From: Kordiimonadales bacterium
GTDB lineage: Bacteria > Pseudomonadota > Alphaproteobacteria > Sphingomonadales > Kordiimonadaceae
Direction: 5' to 3'
Assembly: GCA_002401685.1 (NCBI GenBank)
Contig: NVTU01000003.1
Location: forward strand, 53,365-117,364
Length of the DNA stretch: 64,000 bases
Part shown: one piece after another, positions 1-12,764 of the stretch
Position numbering within the stretch: the stretch's first letter is position 1
How the letters are laid out: each line of letters opens with the position of its first letter
Notes under the pieces: model-generated
Told to the model about the DNA's origin: nothing
Databases searched by the model: none
What the model saw: the letters and a program-made list of their open reading frames with translations, nothing else
Position numbers and translations under genes: made by a program

Positions 1-499
1 TTTCAAATAACTGTTGCCGTGAAATGCCCTGACGAACATCTGTCATGAACTCTACGCGGCTTAAGCCAGTGCGCTGCAGCGCTTGCTCGATCAAATCTTT
101 GCTAAGCGTGCCGTCGGGCAAAACAAAACCATCGATCTCCTGCAATGCAGAGCGAATCTCCTGATCTCCAGCCCGCATGGATAACGAGCCGAGATGTTCA
201 GTGATGGCAGCTTCTGCGATCATCTGATTGAGAATTTGTTGGTCCAGCTGCATCAAGTTAATGATCTGGGCGCTAGTGAATTGCCCGCCAAACTGATTTT
301 GAAGCTGTTGTGCGCGGCTATTAACCTGCCGGACATAGCTTTGTGTCGAAACATTTGTATCGCCAACCGTTGCAACACTTTGGTTGCCGCTGTTAAGCAT
401 GCTTGGACCAATACCAAATATAGCGAAGGCACCGATAAGCAGGCCAAGCAATATGGTTACGAAAAACGAGTCTAGTCCACCGCGAAGTTTGAGCAGCAT
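1..499 (-). CDS. ppiD: PpiD/SurA-N-type periplasmic foldase, N-terminal part (cut by window edge)
   Basis: Reading the minus strand from an ATG at 499 gives an uninterrupted frame of 166 residues that runs off the left edge. It begins MLLKLRGGLDSFFVTILLG, with a single membrane segment at about residues 12-32, then a SurA-N-like helical domain (VATVGDTNVSTQSYVRQVN, later a LDQQILNQMIAEAA segment). This is the usual N-terminus of alphaproteobacterial peptidylprolyl isomerase PpiD/SurA-N proteins: inner-membrane anchored, periplasmic, helping outer membrane proteins fold. The parvulin domain would lie outside the window. It is divergent from tpiA, and the ppiD-tpiA pairing is common in alphaproteobacteria (known of the group). 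The family call is firm; whether the isomerase domain is intact cannot be seen. Confidence 0.88.
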   Translation of the reverse strand, partial: MLLKLRGGLDSFFVTILLGLLIGAFAIFGIGPSMLNSGNQSVATVGDTNVSTQSYVRQVNSRAQQLQNQFGGQFTSAQIINLMQLDQQILNQMIAEAAITEHLGSLSMRAGDQEIRSALQEIDGFVLPDGTLSKDLIEQALQRTGLSRVEFMTDVRQGISRQQLFE

Positions 500-762
500 G
501 CGCTCAGCTCCTATATAATAAGTTTGTTACAGTTACCTCAAGGCAATCAATGCCATATAGGGCGCGCATCATAAGCACGCAACCCCTTACCTGCAACCGT
601 TGAAATTTGATATTTTCGCGATCCTCAATTCTCGGCTGGTAAGTGCGATTTATTTTTGCTAATCCGTGGTTCAGAACTTGTGAAAAAGACCAGTATATAT
701 AGAGCCCTTATTTAGATGACCTTTACATAACGAGCCCATACATAAAGAGAAAGTCCAAGAAT
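500..762. promoter_or_regulatory. divergent promoter region ppiD / tpiA
   Basis: This 263-base gap lies between two divergent starts and has no convincing reading frame. Near 690-712 there is an AT-rich stretch with CTTGTG followed about 17 bases later by TATATA, which would fit a -35/-10 pair for tpiA. No T-rich hairpin or clear operator was seen. The promoter call is inference from position and base composition. Confidence 0.35.
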
Positions 763-1518
763 ATGGATACGCCCACACCATTGGTTGCCGGTAATTGGAA
801 AATGAACGGTACCAGTGATCAAATCACTGAATTTAAAAAACTGGTGCAGTTACTATCAGGTAATAGCTCTGCGCAGTGCCAAGTGGCCATTTGTCCGCCG
901 TTTACACTCATTGCGGCGTTAGCTGCTGAGGGTGCGGAAAGCGTGCATGTCGGCGCGCAAGACTGTCACGCTGAACTGAGTGGGGCACATACTGGCGATA
1001 TTTCTGCGGCAATGGTGGCGGACGCAGGGGCCAAATTTATCATTGTAGGGCATTCAGAGCGCCGGGCTGACCACGAAGAAGGCAGTGAGCTGATACGCGC
1101 GAAGGCCCAAGCTGTATACAAGGCGGGGGTCACTGCCATTGTGTGCGTTGGCGAAACAGAGAGTGAGCGGGACGCAGGTAAAACCGAGGACGTGGTGTTA
1201 GGCCAGCTTCTGATATCTTTGCCAGACGATGCTACCTCAACTAACACAGTTGTTGGATATGAGCCTGTGTGGGCGATTGGGACAGGAAAAACTCCCACAG
1301 TTGCTGATGTGGCCGAGATACATACCGCAATCAGGGGGGCGCTGGTCGAACGATTCGGTGACGACGGCCATATGCTCAGAATTATCTATGGTGGGTCTGT
1401 AAAGCCGTCCAATGCCAAGGAGTTAATGACTGCGGAAAACGTTGACGGAGCCTTGGTTGGTGGTGCTAGTTTAAAAGCTCAGGACTTCAACGGTATTATT
1501 GAAGCCTACAGGGCGTAA
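763..1518 (+). CDS. tpiA: triosephosphate isomerase
   Basis: Interconverts dihydroxyacetone phosphate and glyceraldehyde 3-phosphate in glycolysis and gluconeogenesis, in the cytoplasm. The 251-residue protein has the family's normal length and all catalytic residues: the N-terminal GNWKMNG with Lys13, the electrophilic His97 in VGHSERR, and the base Glu167 in [10 protein letters not shown], the start of the mobile loop. A phosphate-binding GGSVKP and GGASL follow near the C-terminus. The ATG at 763 places GNWKMNG at the expected distance from the start. It is followed by secG after about 110 bases, a neighbour order seen in many alphaproteobacteria. Confidence 0.98.
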   Translation: MDTPTPLVAGNWKMNGTSDQITEFKKLVQLLSGNSSAQCQVAICPPFTLIAALAAEGAESVHVGAQDCHAELSGAHTGDISAAMVADAGAKFIIVGHSERRADHEEGSELIRAKAQAVYKAGVTAIVCVGETESERDAGKTEDVVLGQLLISLPDDATSTNTVVGYEPVWAIGTGKTPTVADVAEIHTAIRGALVERFGDDGHMLRIIYGGSVKPSNAKELMTAENVDGALVGGASLKAQDFNGIIEAYRA

Positions 1519-1627
1519 TTTAACGCTTGGCAAACGAGGGCGATCTGGTTTAGAACGCGAGCTTAAATGTTCGGCAACTTTGCATAGTGTGCCGATCCTG
1601 TGGATTTGAGCTTTTTGGGACTAAAAA

Positions 1628-1960
1628 ATGGAAATCATTTTGCTAACAACCGATATCATTCTCGCGATCGCGATGGTGATTACAATTTTGCTGCAACGCT
1701 CAGAAGGTGGTGCACTTGGAATTGGTAGCGGTTCTGGCGGTTTCATGACAGCCCGCGGTGCTGGCGACGTGTTAACTAAATCAACTAAGTATCTTGCGAT
1801 ATTGTTTTTGGTTAATACACTGGCACTTGGCTGGTTAAGCGCCAACAGTGTTGATGACTTTGATCGAGCCTTTGATGCCACACCGGTTGAACAGCCGGCA
1901 GAGGATACTGGGGACAAGCTCCCCGAGCCTGATGGCTTACCTGAGCCAGGTGAAGGATAA
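1628..1960 (+). CDS. secG: preprotein translocase subunit SecG
   Basis: Small accessory subunit of the SecYEG channel that speeds protein export across the inner membrane. The 110-residue product has the family pattern: a first membrane helix at about residues 3-22, the conserved loop LLQRSEGGALGIGSGSGGF with the Gly-rich segment, and a second helix near residues 55-72. The C-terminal tail is acidic and Pro-rich (PEPDGLPEPGEG), as in other alphaproteobacterial SecG proteins. A strong hairpin follows the stop codon, so the transcript probably ends here. Confidence 0.95.
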   Translation: MEIILLTTDIILAIAMVITILLQRSEGGALGIGSGSGGFMTARGAGDVLTKSTKYLAILFLVNTLALGWLSANSVDDFDRAFDATPVEQPAEDTGDKLPEPDGLPEPGEG

Positions 1961-1970
1961 GAGACAGTTT

Positions 1971-1995
1971 AAGCGGGGGCCATGAGCCCCCGCTT
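1971..1995 (+). terminator. rho-independent-type terminator after secG
   Basis: A perfect 10-bp inverted repeat, AAGCGGGGGC / GCCCCCGCTT, with a 5-base loop, followed by TCTCTTTTG. It sits 10 bases after the secG stop and separates secG from pyrG. Confidence 0.85.
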
Positions 1996-2069
1996 CTCTT
2001 TTGTAGAGAGTGTTTTTTTGAAATCGTGTGATCGGGGCTAGGGCGGACAGGCGGTGGAATCTATTGTGA

Positions 2070-3713
<1,644 letters not shown>

Positions 3714-3743
3714 CTTAGTGCTGAAAATATAGTGAAATGATAG

Positions 3744-3791
3744 AATAGGGGCAATCGGCCCCTATTTTGCATTTCGGCCCCTATTTTGCAT
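3744..3791 (+). terminator. terminator after pyrG with duplicated 3' arm
   Basis: AATAGGGGC (3744-3752) pairs perfectly with GCCCCTATT (3758-3766) across a 5-base loop and is followed by TTGC. The segment TCGGCCCCTATTTTGCAT, which is the 3' arm plus tail, is repeated directly about 19 bases later (about 3774-3791), so two alternative 3' arms can pair with the one 5' arm. Confidence 0.75.
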
Positions 3792-3861
3792 TATAGTCCG
3801 TATGAATAAGGCTGCAGGCAATTTATGCCTGCATTGGCCATGTACTGACGAAGGCGACGCT

Positions 3862-4761
3862 ATGGCAAAACACTCAAAATTGGCGACAAGCACGGGGCTC
3901 CTTTTGGCCTGCTGCTTTTTGGACGCAGATGTATCGGCTCAAGAGAAAAACAAGGCAGGACCTCAAAAATCTGTTGAGCCCGTGGCCGAAGAAAGTAAAG
4001 TCGTTCCAAGGGAACTGAGTAGGTCAGAGATAAAAGCAAAAGAGCATGCCGCTTCTGTGCTCACTGCAGCTGAGATGTTAACTGGGCGGTTCAATGCTAT
4101 GACGGATCCGAAAACCCTCAAGGCTGAACACCGTAAAATTGAAGCCGCGTGGCAGGCCTTTAGAAAGCTTTACGGCACCAAGCATGATCTCTCTGCGCAG
4201 TTTGCTCTATTACGGGCCCGAAGTGCATCTGCAAGCAGAGCCAACAAAAAAATTGCGGAGGTTTGGCGAACGGCCATACAGCTGCAGCCTATCGGAATGT
4301 CAGGGTCCCGTCGTTTGGGGCTCTTTACTGAAGCCGCGAATGCAACAACAGACGCAAAGGACTATCGGTCAGCGGAACGTTTTTTTGCTGCCGCGCGCAG
4401 CATGGCTTCTGTACGCGGAGAAAACGCTGATAAAGCCCGGCTATATCTGCGTATCCATGAGCTGAGAACAACAGGGCAGGCAATGGAATGGCGGCGCCTA
4501 AACGATAATCTCAAAGATTTGCGTCGGTTTTCAGAGGCCTTTGTGATGTGGTCCATTCCTCGGTTGGACGCATTGTTGGGAGAAGCCGAAATCAGGTTGA
4601 GCTTTCAACCCAATGATGGGTCGGATAAACGCAACGTGCTTGGTGATTTGAAAGCGCGTATTGAGCTTGCGCAAAAAGGCATGAACGGCGCTGTGCCACC
4701 AGTCCAGCTCGCGCGTATCAGGTCTCTTTTTTACGCGCTTGAAGACCATTTTCAGCTTTAG
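3862..4761 (+). CDS. secreted or periplasmic protein of unknown function
   Basis: I do not recognise this family. From the ATG at 3862 the product has 299 residues and starts with a signal-peptide-like segment (MAKHSKLATSTGLLLACCF... ending near DVSAQ, about residues 1-26), then a charged, Lys/Glu-rich linker and an all-helical body rich in Ala, Arg and Leu. The repeated pattern of short helices (for example AALRxRSASA-like and DYRSAERFFAAARSMA) suggests TPR-like or coiled helices. An upstream ATG at 3802 would add 20 residues that do not look like a signal peptide, so the later start is preferred. It stands alone between the pyrG terminator and the convergent peptidase gene. Confidence 0.6.
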   Translation: MAKHSKLATSTGLLLACCFLDADVSAQEKNKAGPQKSVEPVAEESKVVPRELSRSEIKAKEHAASVLTAAEMLTGRFNAMTDPKTLKAEHRKIEAAWQAFRKLYGTKHDLSAQFALLRARSASASRANKKIAEVWRTAIQLQPIGMSGSRRLGLFTEAANATTDAKDYRSAERFFAAARSMASVRGENADKARLYLRIHELRTTGQAMEWRRLNDNLKDLRRFSEAFVMWSIPRLDALLGEAEIRLSFQPNDGSDKRNVLGDLKARIELAQKGMNGAVPPVQLARIRSLFYALEDHFQL

Positions 4762-4819
4762 TACTGGTACCTAGGGTTAGCAGTTGATTGTGGCTGGCAA
4801 CATTCCGTACCCATGGCCG

Positions 4820-6355
4820 CTAATTGCGGCCATATTGAGCGAGTATCGCCGCATAAACCTCTACCGCATCCCATAAGTTTTTAAGGCGAAGGTTTTCGTT
4901 TCGTCCGTGCTGGTTATTGTCGTGGTTTGCTATGGGTAGAATGATTATAGGCATGTCAGGTAACGCCTGTTTGAACAAATAGATTGGAAGACTGCCGCCC
5001 AGCGTTGGCATCAGCAGGGTTTTCTCGCCATTTAGCTCATTCAGTATTGATGTGAGCTTACGGGCGGGCTCGCTGTCCAGAGAGCTTCTGAAGGCGCCGT
5101 ACCCACCCGTTACCCAGTGTGTTTTCAGTACTTTCGCGTGAGCTCTCAAAAGATCAGGGGTGGGGTCGTCCTTGGTTGTATGGAAGCCAGAATTCCTAAA
5201 AAATGTAGTGAGGGTTTTCTCGACGTGGGCAGGGGTCTGCCCAGACGCTAGCCGCAGGTTAAGGGATGCCGTTGCGCTGGGCATAATGATATTGCGAGCT
5301 TTGTCTCCGACGCCGCCACCATCAAAGCCCTTAATCACAATTGCCGGTTCCATCATCAGTGCTTCTAGCCGCAAACCACCACCTTCTGTGGCGCCAAGGG
5401 CCAGTTCGTGGGCAAGGGACGTTGAAATGTCAGGTAGCGCTGCAACGGCTTGCAGCTCGGTTTCTGTAATGGGTGGGATTTGGTCATGATAGCCTGGCAC
5501 AGTAATCCTGCCATTGTCGTCCTTTAGAGAAACCAGCAGCTTCATCAGCCTGTCGGTAGGGTTAGGAGCCCAATTGCCGTAATGGCCGCTGTGAAGAGGC
5601 CTAAGTGGGCCGTATGTGGTCAGTTCCAGCGTCATGCTGCCTCGCACGCCAAATACCAATTGCCGTTTGCGGCTCTGGTGCATAGGGCCATCACAGAAAA
5701 GCATTAGGTCTGCTTTTAGCCAAGCCGCATGGGCATGGAGGATGCCGTCGAGGGACGGGGAGCCCGCTTCCTCTTCGCCGTCCAAGATCAGTTTAATATT
5801 GACGGATAAAGCTTTCCCCGCTGCTTCTAGGCTGTCGATGGCTGCCATTAAGGCGATCACTGGTGCTTTATCATCGCCCGCTGAGCGCGCGAAAATACGC
5901 CAGTTGGGGTCAAGCATAGTCTCTGCGGTTGGCCAAGGCAGTGGCTCGCCACCTTCTTCAATGCTCGCGGTCCGAAGAATAGGCTCAAAAGGCGGGGAAG
6001 CCCAGTTCTCCGGGGCAACAGGCTGGCCGTCGAAGTGCGCGTAAATCACAATGGTTTTGGTGGCGCCTTGTGTTTTTTTCTCCGCAAGAACGTACGGTGC
6101 GCCGCCAGCGCTTACGATCTGTGACGTGAAGCCGCGTTTGCCGATGTAGCTTGTGATCCAATGGGCGTTGACAAGCATATCTTCATTGCTTGTTGCCACA
6201 TTGGGCAAGGCAAGAAAGTCTCTAAAATCACTCAGTATTTCTAATTGCTTTGTCGGCGACAATACGCCCGAACCTGGTTGATTGCTACTTCGTCCTTTTG
6301 TGGGAATTGCCACACTGATGAGTAGTGCGAAAAGAAAATACCTGAAGATTGTCAT
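4820..6355 (-). CDS. M20-family metallopeptidase, exported
   Basis: A zinc-dependent dipeptidase/carboxypeptidase-like hydrolase of the M20 (ArgE/DapE/CPG2) clan. The 511-residue product has an N-terminal hydrophobic signal segment (about residues 1-23), then the metal site motifs in order: YAHFDGQP (His and Asp ligands), RSAGDDK (bridging Asp) and DGEEEAGS (catalytic Glu pair), with a dimerisation-type domain in the middle and a C-terminal half containing LPIYLFK and NHDNNQHGRNEN, the last His being the usual final ligand. The family covers many amide and peptide substrates, so the substrate is open. It is convergent with the preceding gene and divergent from eno. Confidence 0.88.
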   Translation of the reverse strand: MTIFRYFLFALLISVAIPTKGRSSNQPGSGVLSPTKQLEILSDFRDFLALPNVATSNEDMLVNAHWITSYIGKRGFTSQIVSAGGAPYVLAEKKTQGATKTIVIYAHFDGQPVAPENWASPPFEPILRTASIEEGGEPLPWPTAETMLDPNWRIFARSAGDDKAPVIALMAAIDSLEAAGKALSVNIKLILDGEEEAGSPSLDGILHAHAAWLKADLMLFCDGPMHQSRKRQLVFGVRGSMTLELTTYGPLRPLHSGHYGNWAPNPTDRLMKLLVSLKDDNGRITVPGYHDQIPPITETELQAVAALPDISTSLAHELALGATEGGGLRLEALMMEPAIVIKGFDGGGVGDKARNIIMPSATASLNLRLASGQTPAHVEKTLTTFFRNSGFHTTKDDPTPDLLRAHAKVLKTHWVTGGYGAFRSSLDSEPARKLTSILNELNGEKTLLMPTLGGSLPIYLFKQALPDMPIIILPIANHDNNQHGRNENLRLKNLWDAVEVYAAILAQYGRN

Positions 6356-7960
<1,605 letters not shown>

Positions 7961-7986
7961 ATTTCACCATATGTTGATTCGAGATA

Positions 7987-8016
7987 ACGGCTGGCCATAG
8001 GGCCGGCCGTTTTTTT
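7987..8016 (+). terminator. terminator after eno
   Basis: ACGGCTGGCC (7987-7996) pairs with GGCCGGCCGT (8001-8010), with one G-U wobble and a 4-base loop, followed by a run of seven T. This is a textbook intrinsic terminator 26 bases after the eno stop. Confidence 0.92.
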
Positions 8017-8060
8017 GTTCTAGTGGCGAATATAGCTTGCCTTGGTGATTCGCTCGTGAG

Positions 8061-8384
8061 ATGATTCGACTCATGGTTCGATTCGAAAATATATCTCGTG
8101 GTTTTGCAAAGGGGCGCTGGGCAGGTCTGTCTGTTCTGGTCTTGGCGTATTTTGCTTATCACGCCCTTAGCGGCGATAGTAGCCTAGCTGCGCTTAAGCG
8201 GTTAGAGGCGAAAGAGGGTGCCTTTATGTTGCAGGCTGAACAGGTTGCATCGCGTCGTGAATTCCTGGAACAGCGTATCGCAGGGTTAAGTTCTGAGGTG
8301 GTTGATATTGACCTGCTTGAGGGCCAAGTCCGTAAACGGCTTGGTTTTTTACACTCTGACGAGGTGATCATCCTTCTGAATTAA
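8061..8384 (+). CDS. ftsB: FtsB/DivIC-like septum formation initiator
   Basis: A small bitopic membrane protein of the divisome. The 107-residue product has a short cytoplasmic head, one membrane helix (about residues 21-37, LSVLVLAYFAYHAL) and a periplasmic coiled coil of about 50 residues, ending in the conserved DLLEGQVRKRLGFLHSDEVIIL block of the FtsB/DivIC family. It lies between eno and pdhA, which is where alphaproteobacteria usually carry this gene. The start may be at 8061 or at the in-frame ATG at 8073; the sequence does not decide. No hfq-style overlap or operon link: a 162-base AT-rich gap follows. Confidence 0.87.
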   Translation: MIRLMVRFENISRGFAKGRWAGLSVLVLAYFAYHALSGDSSLAALKRLEAKEGAFMLQAEQVASRREFLEQRIAGLSSEVVDIDLLEGQVRKRLGFLHSDEVIILLN

Positions 8385-8546
8385 TGATTTTCATTTATTA
8401 CTATAAAGTTAGTTAATTCTAAAAAATCGTTAATTTTCAAAGATTTAAACTCTATTGCATTGTCCTTCTAGCCGGGGTATTGATAAGGCACGTTATGGTC
8501 TTATGTACCTCCCCCCGTTCCCCTAGTTTCTTGTCAGGACACTTGA
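8385..8546 (+). promoter_or_regulatory. AT-rich region upstream of the pyruvate dehydrogenase genes
   Basis: This strongly AT-rich gap holds TTGCAT (about 8456-8461) and, about 17 bases on, TATTGA (about 8478-8483), a plausible -35/-10 pair for pdhA. A CCTCCCCCC stretch near 8509-8517 is pyrimidine-rich rather than a ribosome binding site. The promoter is inferred. Confidence 0.35.
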
Positions 8547-9584
8547 ATGCCCAGCAAAAAGCCCGCCGCAAAGCCTGCGGCTTCTCCGCGTCGGCGTAGT
8601 GTAAAAACTGCGCACTTTAAACCGTCAAATGATGACCTTGTTGATTTCTATCAGCAAATGCTGTTGATCCGCCGGTTCGAAGAAAAAGCGGGCCAGATGT
8701 ATGGCATGGGGCTTATTGGCGGCTTTTGTCACCTGTACATTGGCCAAGAGGCCGTGGTTACGGGTGTGCAAACAGCGCTGAAAGACGGCGATAGTGTAAT
8801 TACCGGCTACCGTGAGCACGGCCATATGCTGGCGCTCGGTTGTGATCCAAAATCAATTATGGCGGAACTTACTGGTCGTTCGGGCGGTTGCTCGGGTGGC
8901 AAAGGCGGCTCGATGCATATGTTTGATCCTGATAAAGGCTTTTATGGCGGCCACGGAATTGTTGGGGCGCAAGCGTCGCTTGGCACGGGGCTTGGATTCG
9001 CGGCGAAGTACCGCAAAACCGATAATGTTTCTGTAGCTTACTTTGGTGACGGTGCGTCCAATCAGGGGCAGGTATACGAGAGCTTTAACATGGCGCGTAT
9101 CTGGAACCTGCCAGTGATTTATATCATTGAAAATAACCAGTATGCGATGGGCACTTCAGTCAAGCGGGCGTCATCTGAAGTTGAGCTTTGCCGTCGCGGT
9201 GAAAGTTTCCGTATTCCGGGCGAGCAAGTAGACGGCATGGACGTGCTGGCTGTGCGCGGCGCAATGGATAAGGCCGTTAAATACTGCCGCGAGGGCAATG
9301 GCCCTTATATCCTTGAGATGAAGACATACCGGTACCGGGGTCATTCGATGTCCGACCCGGCGAAATACCGTTCCAAAGATGAAGTGAAGAAGATGCGCGC
9401 TGAGCGTGACTGTATCGATCAGATCAAAGAGAAGATCCTTGATCTAGGTATTACAGACGAAGCTGGGCTGAAGGCTTGGGATAAAGACATTAAGTCCCGC
9501 GTTGCTGACGCCGCTTCCTTCGCTCAGGAAAGCCCTGAGCCTGCCGCAGAAGAACTTTACACTAACGTCTACATAGAGGGCTAA
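8547..9584 (+). CDS. pdhA: pyruvate dehydrogenase E1 component, alpha subunit
   Basis: With the beta subunit it decarboxylates pyruvate using thiamine diphosphate and passes the acetyl group to the lipoyl arm of E2. The 345-residue protein starts with a Lys/Pro/Ala-rich tail (about 25 residues), then the family blocks [12 protein letters not shown], the EHGHMLALG segment and the thiamine-diphosphate motif GDGASNQGQ...ENNQYAMGT near residues 170-205. The phosphorylation-loop-like segment [15 protein letters not shown] is conserved as in eukaryotic and alphaproteobacterial E1 alpha. Its stop is four bases before pdhB, so the two are translated together. Confidence 0.97.
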   Translation: MPSKKPAAKPAASPRRRSVKTAHFKPSNDDLVDFYQQMLLIRRFEEKAGQMYGMGLIGGFCHLYIGQEAVVTGVQTALKDGDSVITGYREHGHMLALGCDPKSIMAELTGRSGGCSGGKGGSMHMFDPDKGFYGGHGIVGAQASLGTGLGFAAKYRKTDNVSVAYFGDGASNQGQVYESFNMARIWNLPVIYIIENNQYAMGTSVKRASSEVELCRRGESFRIPGEQVDGMDVLAVRGAMDKAVKYCREGNGPYILEMKTYRYRGHSMSDPAKYRSKDEVKKMRAERDCIDQIKEKILDLGITDEAGLKAWDKDIKSRVADAASFAQESPEPAAEELYTNVYIEG

Positions 9585-9588
9585 GATA

Positions 9589-10971
9589 ATGGCTATTGAA
9601 ATCAACATGCCCGCACTGTCGCCGACCATGGAAACAGGCACGCTTGCCAAATGGATGGTCAAAGTAGGCGATACCGTTGAAAGTGGCGACGTGATCGCTG
9701 AGATCGAAACCGACAAGGCGACAATGGAAGTTGAAGTTGTAGATGAGGGTACAATCACACAAATTCTGGTGGCTGAAGGTACGGAAGACGTCCCTGTAGG
9801 CCAAGTAATTGCCATATTGGTGGAAGAGGACGAAGACTTAAGTGCAATGCCTGTTCCCACAGCCGTTACAGCGTCTGCACCAGCGTCGGCCCCTGCTGCC
9901 GCTCCTGCGCCTGCACCAAATGTTCCGGCTCCTGTGGCGGCGACATCAGTCGCCGTGTCTGACCCTGCGATACCAAGCGGCACTGAGATGGTCTCTATCA
10001 CTGTCCGCGAAGCACTTCGCGATGCGATGGCCGAAGAAATGCGCCGCGATCCTGATGTGTTTATTATGGGTGAAGAAGTCGGTGAATACCAAGGTGCTTA
10101 CAAAGTAACGCAAGGTTTGCTGGACGAATTTGGTCCTGACCGGGTGATCGATACACCAATTACCGAGCACGGCTTTGCTGGCCTTGGTGCTGGTGCGGCT
10201 TTCGCTGGCCTGAAGCCGGTTATTGAGTTTATGACCTTCAACTTCGCCATGCAGGCGATTGACCACATCATCAATTCGGCTGCCAAAACCCACTATATGT
10301 CAGGCGGCCTGGTGAAATGCCCAATTGTTTTCCGCGGCCCGAACGGGGCAGCATCGCGCGTTGGCGCGCAGCACAGCCAAAACTACGCCGCATGGTACGC
10401 CAGTGTGCCGGGTCTTAAAGTGATTGCGCCGTATGATGCCGCAGACTGCAAAGGCCTACTGAAAGCAGCGATCCTTGATCCGAACCCAGTGGTGTTCCTT
10501 GAGAACGAGCTGATGTACGGCGAAAGCTTTGATATTCCAGATCTGCCGGATCTTGTGCTGCCAATTGGCAAGGCACGTATTTTCCGGGAAGGTAGCGATG
10601 TAACAATTGTTTCTTATTCAATCACAGTCGGTCAGGCGTTGAAAGCGGCTGATATGCTTGCTGAACAAGGCATAAGCGCCGAAGTGATTGACCTGCGTAC
10701 TATTAGGCCGCTTGATATTGAAACAGTGATCGAAAGCGTCAAGAAAACCAATCGCTGCGTTATTGCTGAAGAAGGGTGGCCGCAGTGTTCTGTCGCCAGT
10801 GATATCTCTGCGCAGTTGATGGAAAAAGCCTTCGATTGGTTAGATGCTCCAGTGACACGCGTAAACAGCGTCGATGTGCCACTGCCGTATGCGGATAACC
10901 TGGAAAAAGCAGCTGTTGTAACCGCTGAGAAAATCGTACAGGCGGCTAAAGCAGTTTGCTATAGCGACTGA
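9589..10971 (+). CDS. pdhB: pyruvate dehydrogenase E1 beta subunit with N-terminal lipoyl domain
   Basis: Second half of the heterotetrameric E1. At 460 residues it is about 130 longer than a plain E1 beta, because residues 1-80 form a biotinyl/lipoyl domain ([10 protein letters not shown], lipoyl Lys43), followed by an Ala/Pro-rich swinging linker (about 85-125) and then the E1 beta transketolase-like domain starting at [15 protein letters not shown]. The E1 beta part carries the [23 protein letters not shown] and [15 protein letters not shown] blocks. The extra lipoyl domain is a known alphaproteobacterial feature. It lies between pdhA and pdhC. Confidence 0.97.
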   Translation: MAIEINMPALSPTMETGTLAKWMVKVGDTVESGDVIAEIETDKATMEVEVVDEGTITQILVAEGTEDVPVGQVIAILVEEDEDLSAMPVPTAVTASAPASAPAAAPAPAPNVPAPVAATSVAVSDPAIPSGTEMVSITVREALRDAMAEEMRRDPDVFIMGEEVGEYQGAYKVTQGLLDEFGPDRVIDTPITEHGFAGLGAGAAFAGLKPVIEFMTFNFAMQAIDHIINSAAKTHYMSGGLVKCPIVFRGPNGAASRVGAQHSQNYAAWYASVPGLKVIAPYDAADCKGLLKAAILDPNPVVFLENELMYGESFDIPDLPDLVLPIGKARIFREGSDVTIVSYSITVGQALKAADMLAEQGISAEVIDLRTIRPLDIETVIESVKKTNRCVIAEEGWPQCSVASDISAQLMEKAFDWLDAPVTRVNSVDVPLPYADNLEKAAVVTAEKIVQAAKAVCYSD

Positions 10972-11043
10972 AAACGATACCTGTGAGTGCTAGTTACCCT
11001 ATTTTGCCTTGTAAGGCATTGTAAAGATTGAGAGAAAACAATC

Positions 11044-12393
11044 ATGGCTATTGAAATTTTTATGCCGGCTTTGTCACCAACCATGGAAACGGGCACGCTT
11101 GCCAAGTGGATGGTGAAAGAAGGTGACACAGTTGAAAGCGGCGATGTGATCGCTGAAATTGAAACCGATAAAGCAACAATGGAAGTTGAAAGCATCGATG
11201 ACGGTGTTGTTGCTAAAATCCTGATTGCTGATGGCACCGAAGATGTGCCTGTTGGGCAGATCATTGCGCTCTTGGCAGAAGAGGGCGAAGATGTTGCTGC
11301 TGTTGCTGCTGCTGGCCCAGTCGCTACGGCTGAACCTGCTGCGCCCGTGGCACCTTCCCCCGCGCCGGTCGTTGAAAGCGCTCCTGTAGCTGCAGTTGTT
11401 GATGCTTCGCCAGCGCCAGTGAACGGACAAATTACGGATGCAGGAACTCAGGCCAGTGTGACGGCACGTAGCGGTGACCGTGTGAAGGCATCTCCGCTAG
11501 CAAAACGTATTGCCAGCCAAAACGGTGTTGATGTTTCTGCGGTCACGGGCTCTGGCCCCTATGGCCGCATTGTGAAGCGTGATGTTGAAGCTGCGATTAA
11601 GTCTGGCACCGCCAGCGCGTCTGTTGCTGCTCCTGCTGCGCCGGTAGCGCCGGTTGCACCAAAGGCTGTGCAGGCTGCGTCCGTTTACGGCCCGCATGAT
11701 GATATTCCGTTCCGGGAAGAGCGCCTTTCAGGCATGCGCAAGGTAATTGCCAAGAGGTTGACGGAATCGAAAACTACTGTGCCGCATTTCTACCTAACAA
11801 TTGAGTGCGAGATTGATAACCTGCTAGCACAGCGCAAAGAACTGAATGCGAAGCTCGCTGACAGCGGCGTGAAAATCTCAGTGAATGATTATATCATCCG
11901 GGCAGTGGCGCTGGCGTTGAAAAAAGTGCCTGCGGCAAACGTTCAGTTTGCTGGTGATAAAATGTACTGGTACGAGCGCGCTGATGTATCTGTAGCGGTT
12001 GCGGTTGAGGGTGGCTTGCTAACACCTGTTGTGCGCGGCGCAGATAGCAAAGGCCTAGCCGAGATTTCTGCTGACGTGAAAGATCTTGCAGCAAAAGCAC
12101 AAGCTGGCAAGCTGATGCCGGAAGAGTATGCTGGCGGTACGATCTCGGTATCAAACCTCGGTATGTTCGGCATCAAGGAATTCAGTGCAGTTATTAACCC
12201 GCCGCAGGGCGCTATTTTAGCAATCGGTGCTGGCGAACAGCGGGCTGTTGTCAAAGACGGCGCGCTTGCCGTGGCCACCATGATGAATTGCACAATGGCC
12301 TGTGATCACCGCGCGATTGATGGTGCAGTGGGGGCAGAGTTCCTGGCGGCTTTTAAAGGGTTCATTCAGGACCCAATCACTATGCTGCTGTAG
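11044..12393 (+). CDS. pdhC: dihydrolipoamide acetyltransferase (E2 of pyruvate dehydrogenase)
   Basis: Core of the complex: transfers the acetyl group from the lipoyl arm to CoA. The order of parts in the 449 residues is one lipoyl domain (Lys43 in [10 protein letters not shown]), an Ala/Pro linker, a peripheral-subunit-binding domain (about 149-185, [14 protein letters not shown] and [12 protein letters not shown]), a second linker, and the catalytic domain with His422 in the [10 protein letters not shown] motif. The first 75 codons closely match those of pdhB. It is 72 bases after pdhB and 9 bases before the cupin gene. Confidence 0.97.
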   Translation: MAIEIFMPALSPTMETGTLAKWMVKEGDTVESGDVIAEIETDKATMEVESIDDGVVAKILIADGTEDVPVGQIIALLAEEGEDVAAVAAAGPVATAEPAAPVAPSPAPVVESAPVAAVVDASPAPVNGQITDAGTQASVTARSGDRVKASPLAKRIASQNGVDVSAVTGSGPYGRIVKRDVEAAIKSGTASASVAAPAAPVAPVAPKAVQAASVYGPHDDIPFREERLSGMRKVIAKRLTESKTTVPHFYLTIECEIDNLLAQRKELNAKLADSGVKISVNDYIIRAVALALKKVPAANVQFAGDKMYWYERADVSVAVAVEGGLLTPVVRGADSKGLAEISADVKDLAAKAQAGKLMPEEYAGGTISVSNLGMFGIKEFSAVINPPQGAILAIGAGEQRAVVKDGALAVATMMNCTMACDHRAIDGAVGAEFLAAFKGFIQDPITMLL

Positions 12394-12402
12394 GGTGCGC
12401 TT

Positions 12403-12762
12403 ATGAACCCGATAAATTTAACAGAAAAATTCGGCTTGTTCACTGATCAGTGGACGCCGAAGGTCATTGGAAATATTGATAATTTTCAAGTTTACTTGTC
12501 CAAGCTTGAAGGCGATTTCGTCTGGCATACGCATGACGATAGCGATGAGTTTTTCCTTGTGGTGGAAGGCCGGTTCCGAATGGATTTCCGCGACAAACAG
12601 GTTTGGGTAGCTAAGGGCGAAGTTATCATTGTGCCCGCTGGTGTTGAGCACAAACCTTTTGCCCAAGAAGAATGTTCGGTCATGATCGTTGAGAAAAGCG
12701 ATACAGATCATACAGGCGGTGTTAAAGACGCACGCCGCAAAGAAAATCACGAAAGAATATAG
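12403..12762 (+). CDS. small cupin-fold protein in the pyruvate dehydrogenase operon
   Basis: A 119-residue single-domain cupin. The metal-site motif is visible as WHTHDDSDEFFLVVEGRF (two His and a Glu) and the second motif as VPAGVEHKPFA (His). Such proteins are named by fold and have many functions: metal-dependent isomerase, oxygenase or binding protein. It starts 9 bases after pdhC and ends 2 bases before lpdA, so it is transcribed with the E2 and E3 genes. That placement suggests a link to pyruvate or lipoate metabolism, but nothing in the sequence says what it does. Confidence 0.82.
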   Translation: MNPINLTEKFGLFTDQWTPKVIGNIDNFQVYLSKLEGDFVWHTHDDSDEFFLVVEGRFRMDFRDKQVWVAKGEVIIVPAGVEHKPFAQEECSVMIVEKSDTDHTGGVKDARRKENHERI

Positions 12763-12764
12763 CG

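Noticed and set aside
9444..10001. 185-residue minus-strand open frame over pdhA/pdhB
   Set aside because: The Ala/Gly-rich content is the antisense of the Ala/Pro linker of pdhB; no start or domain support.
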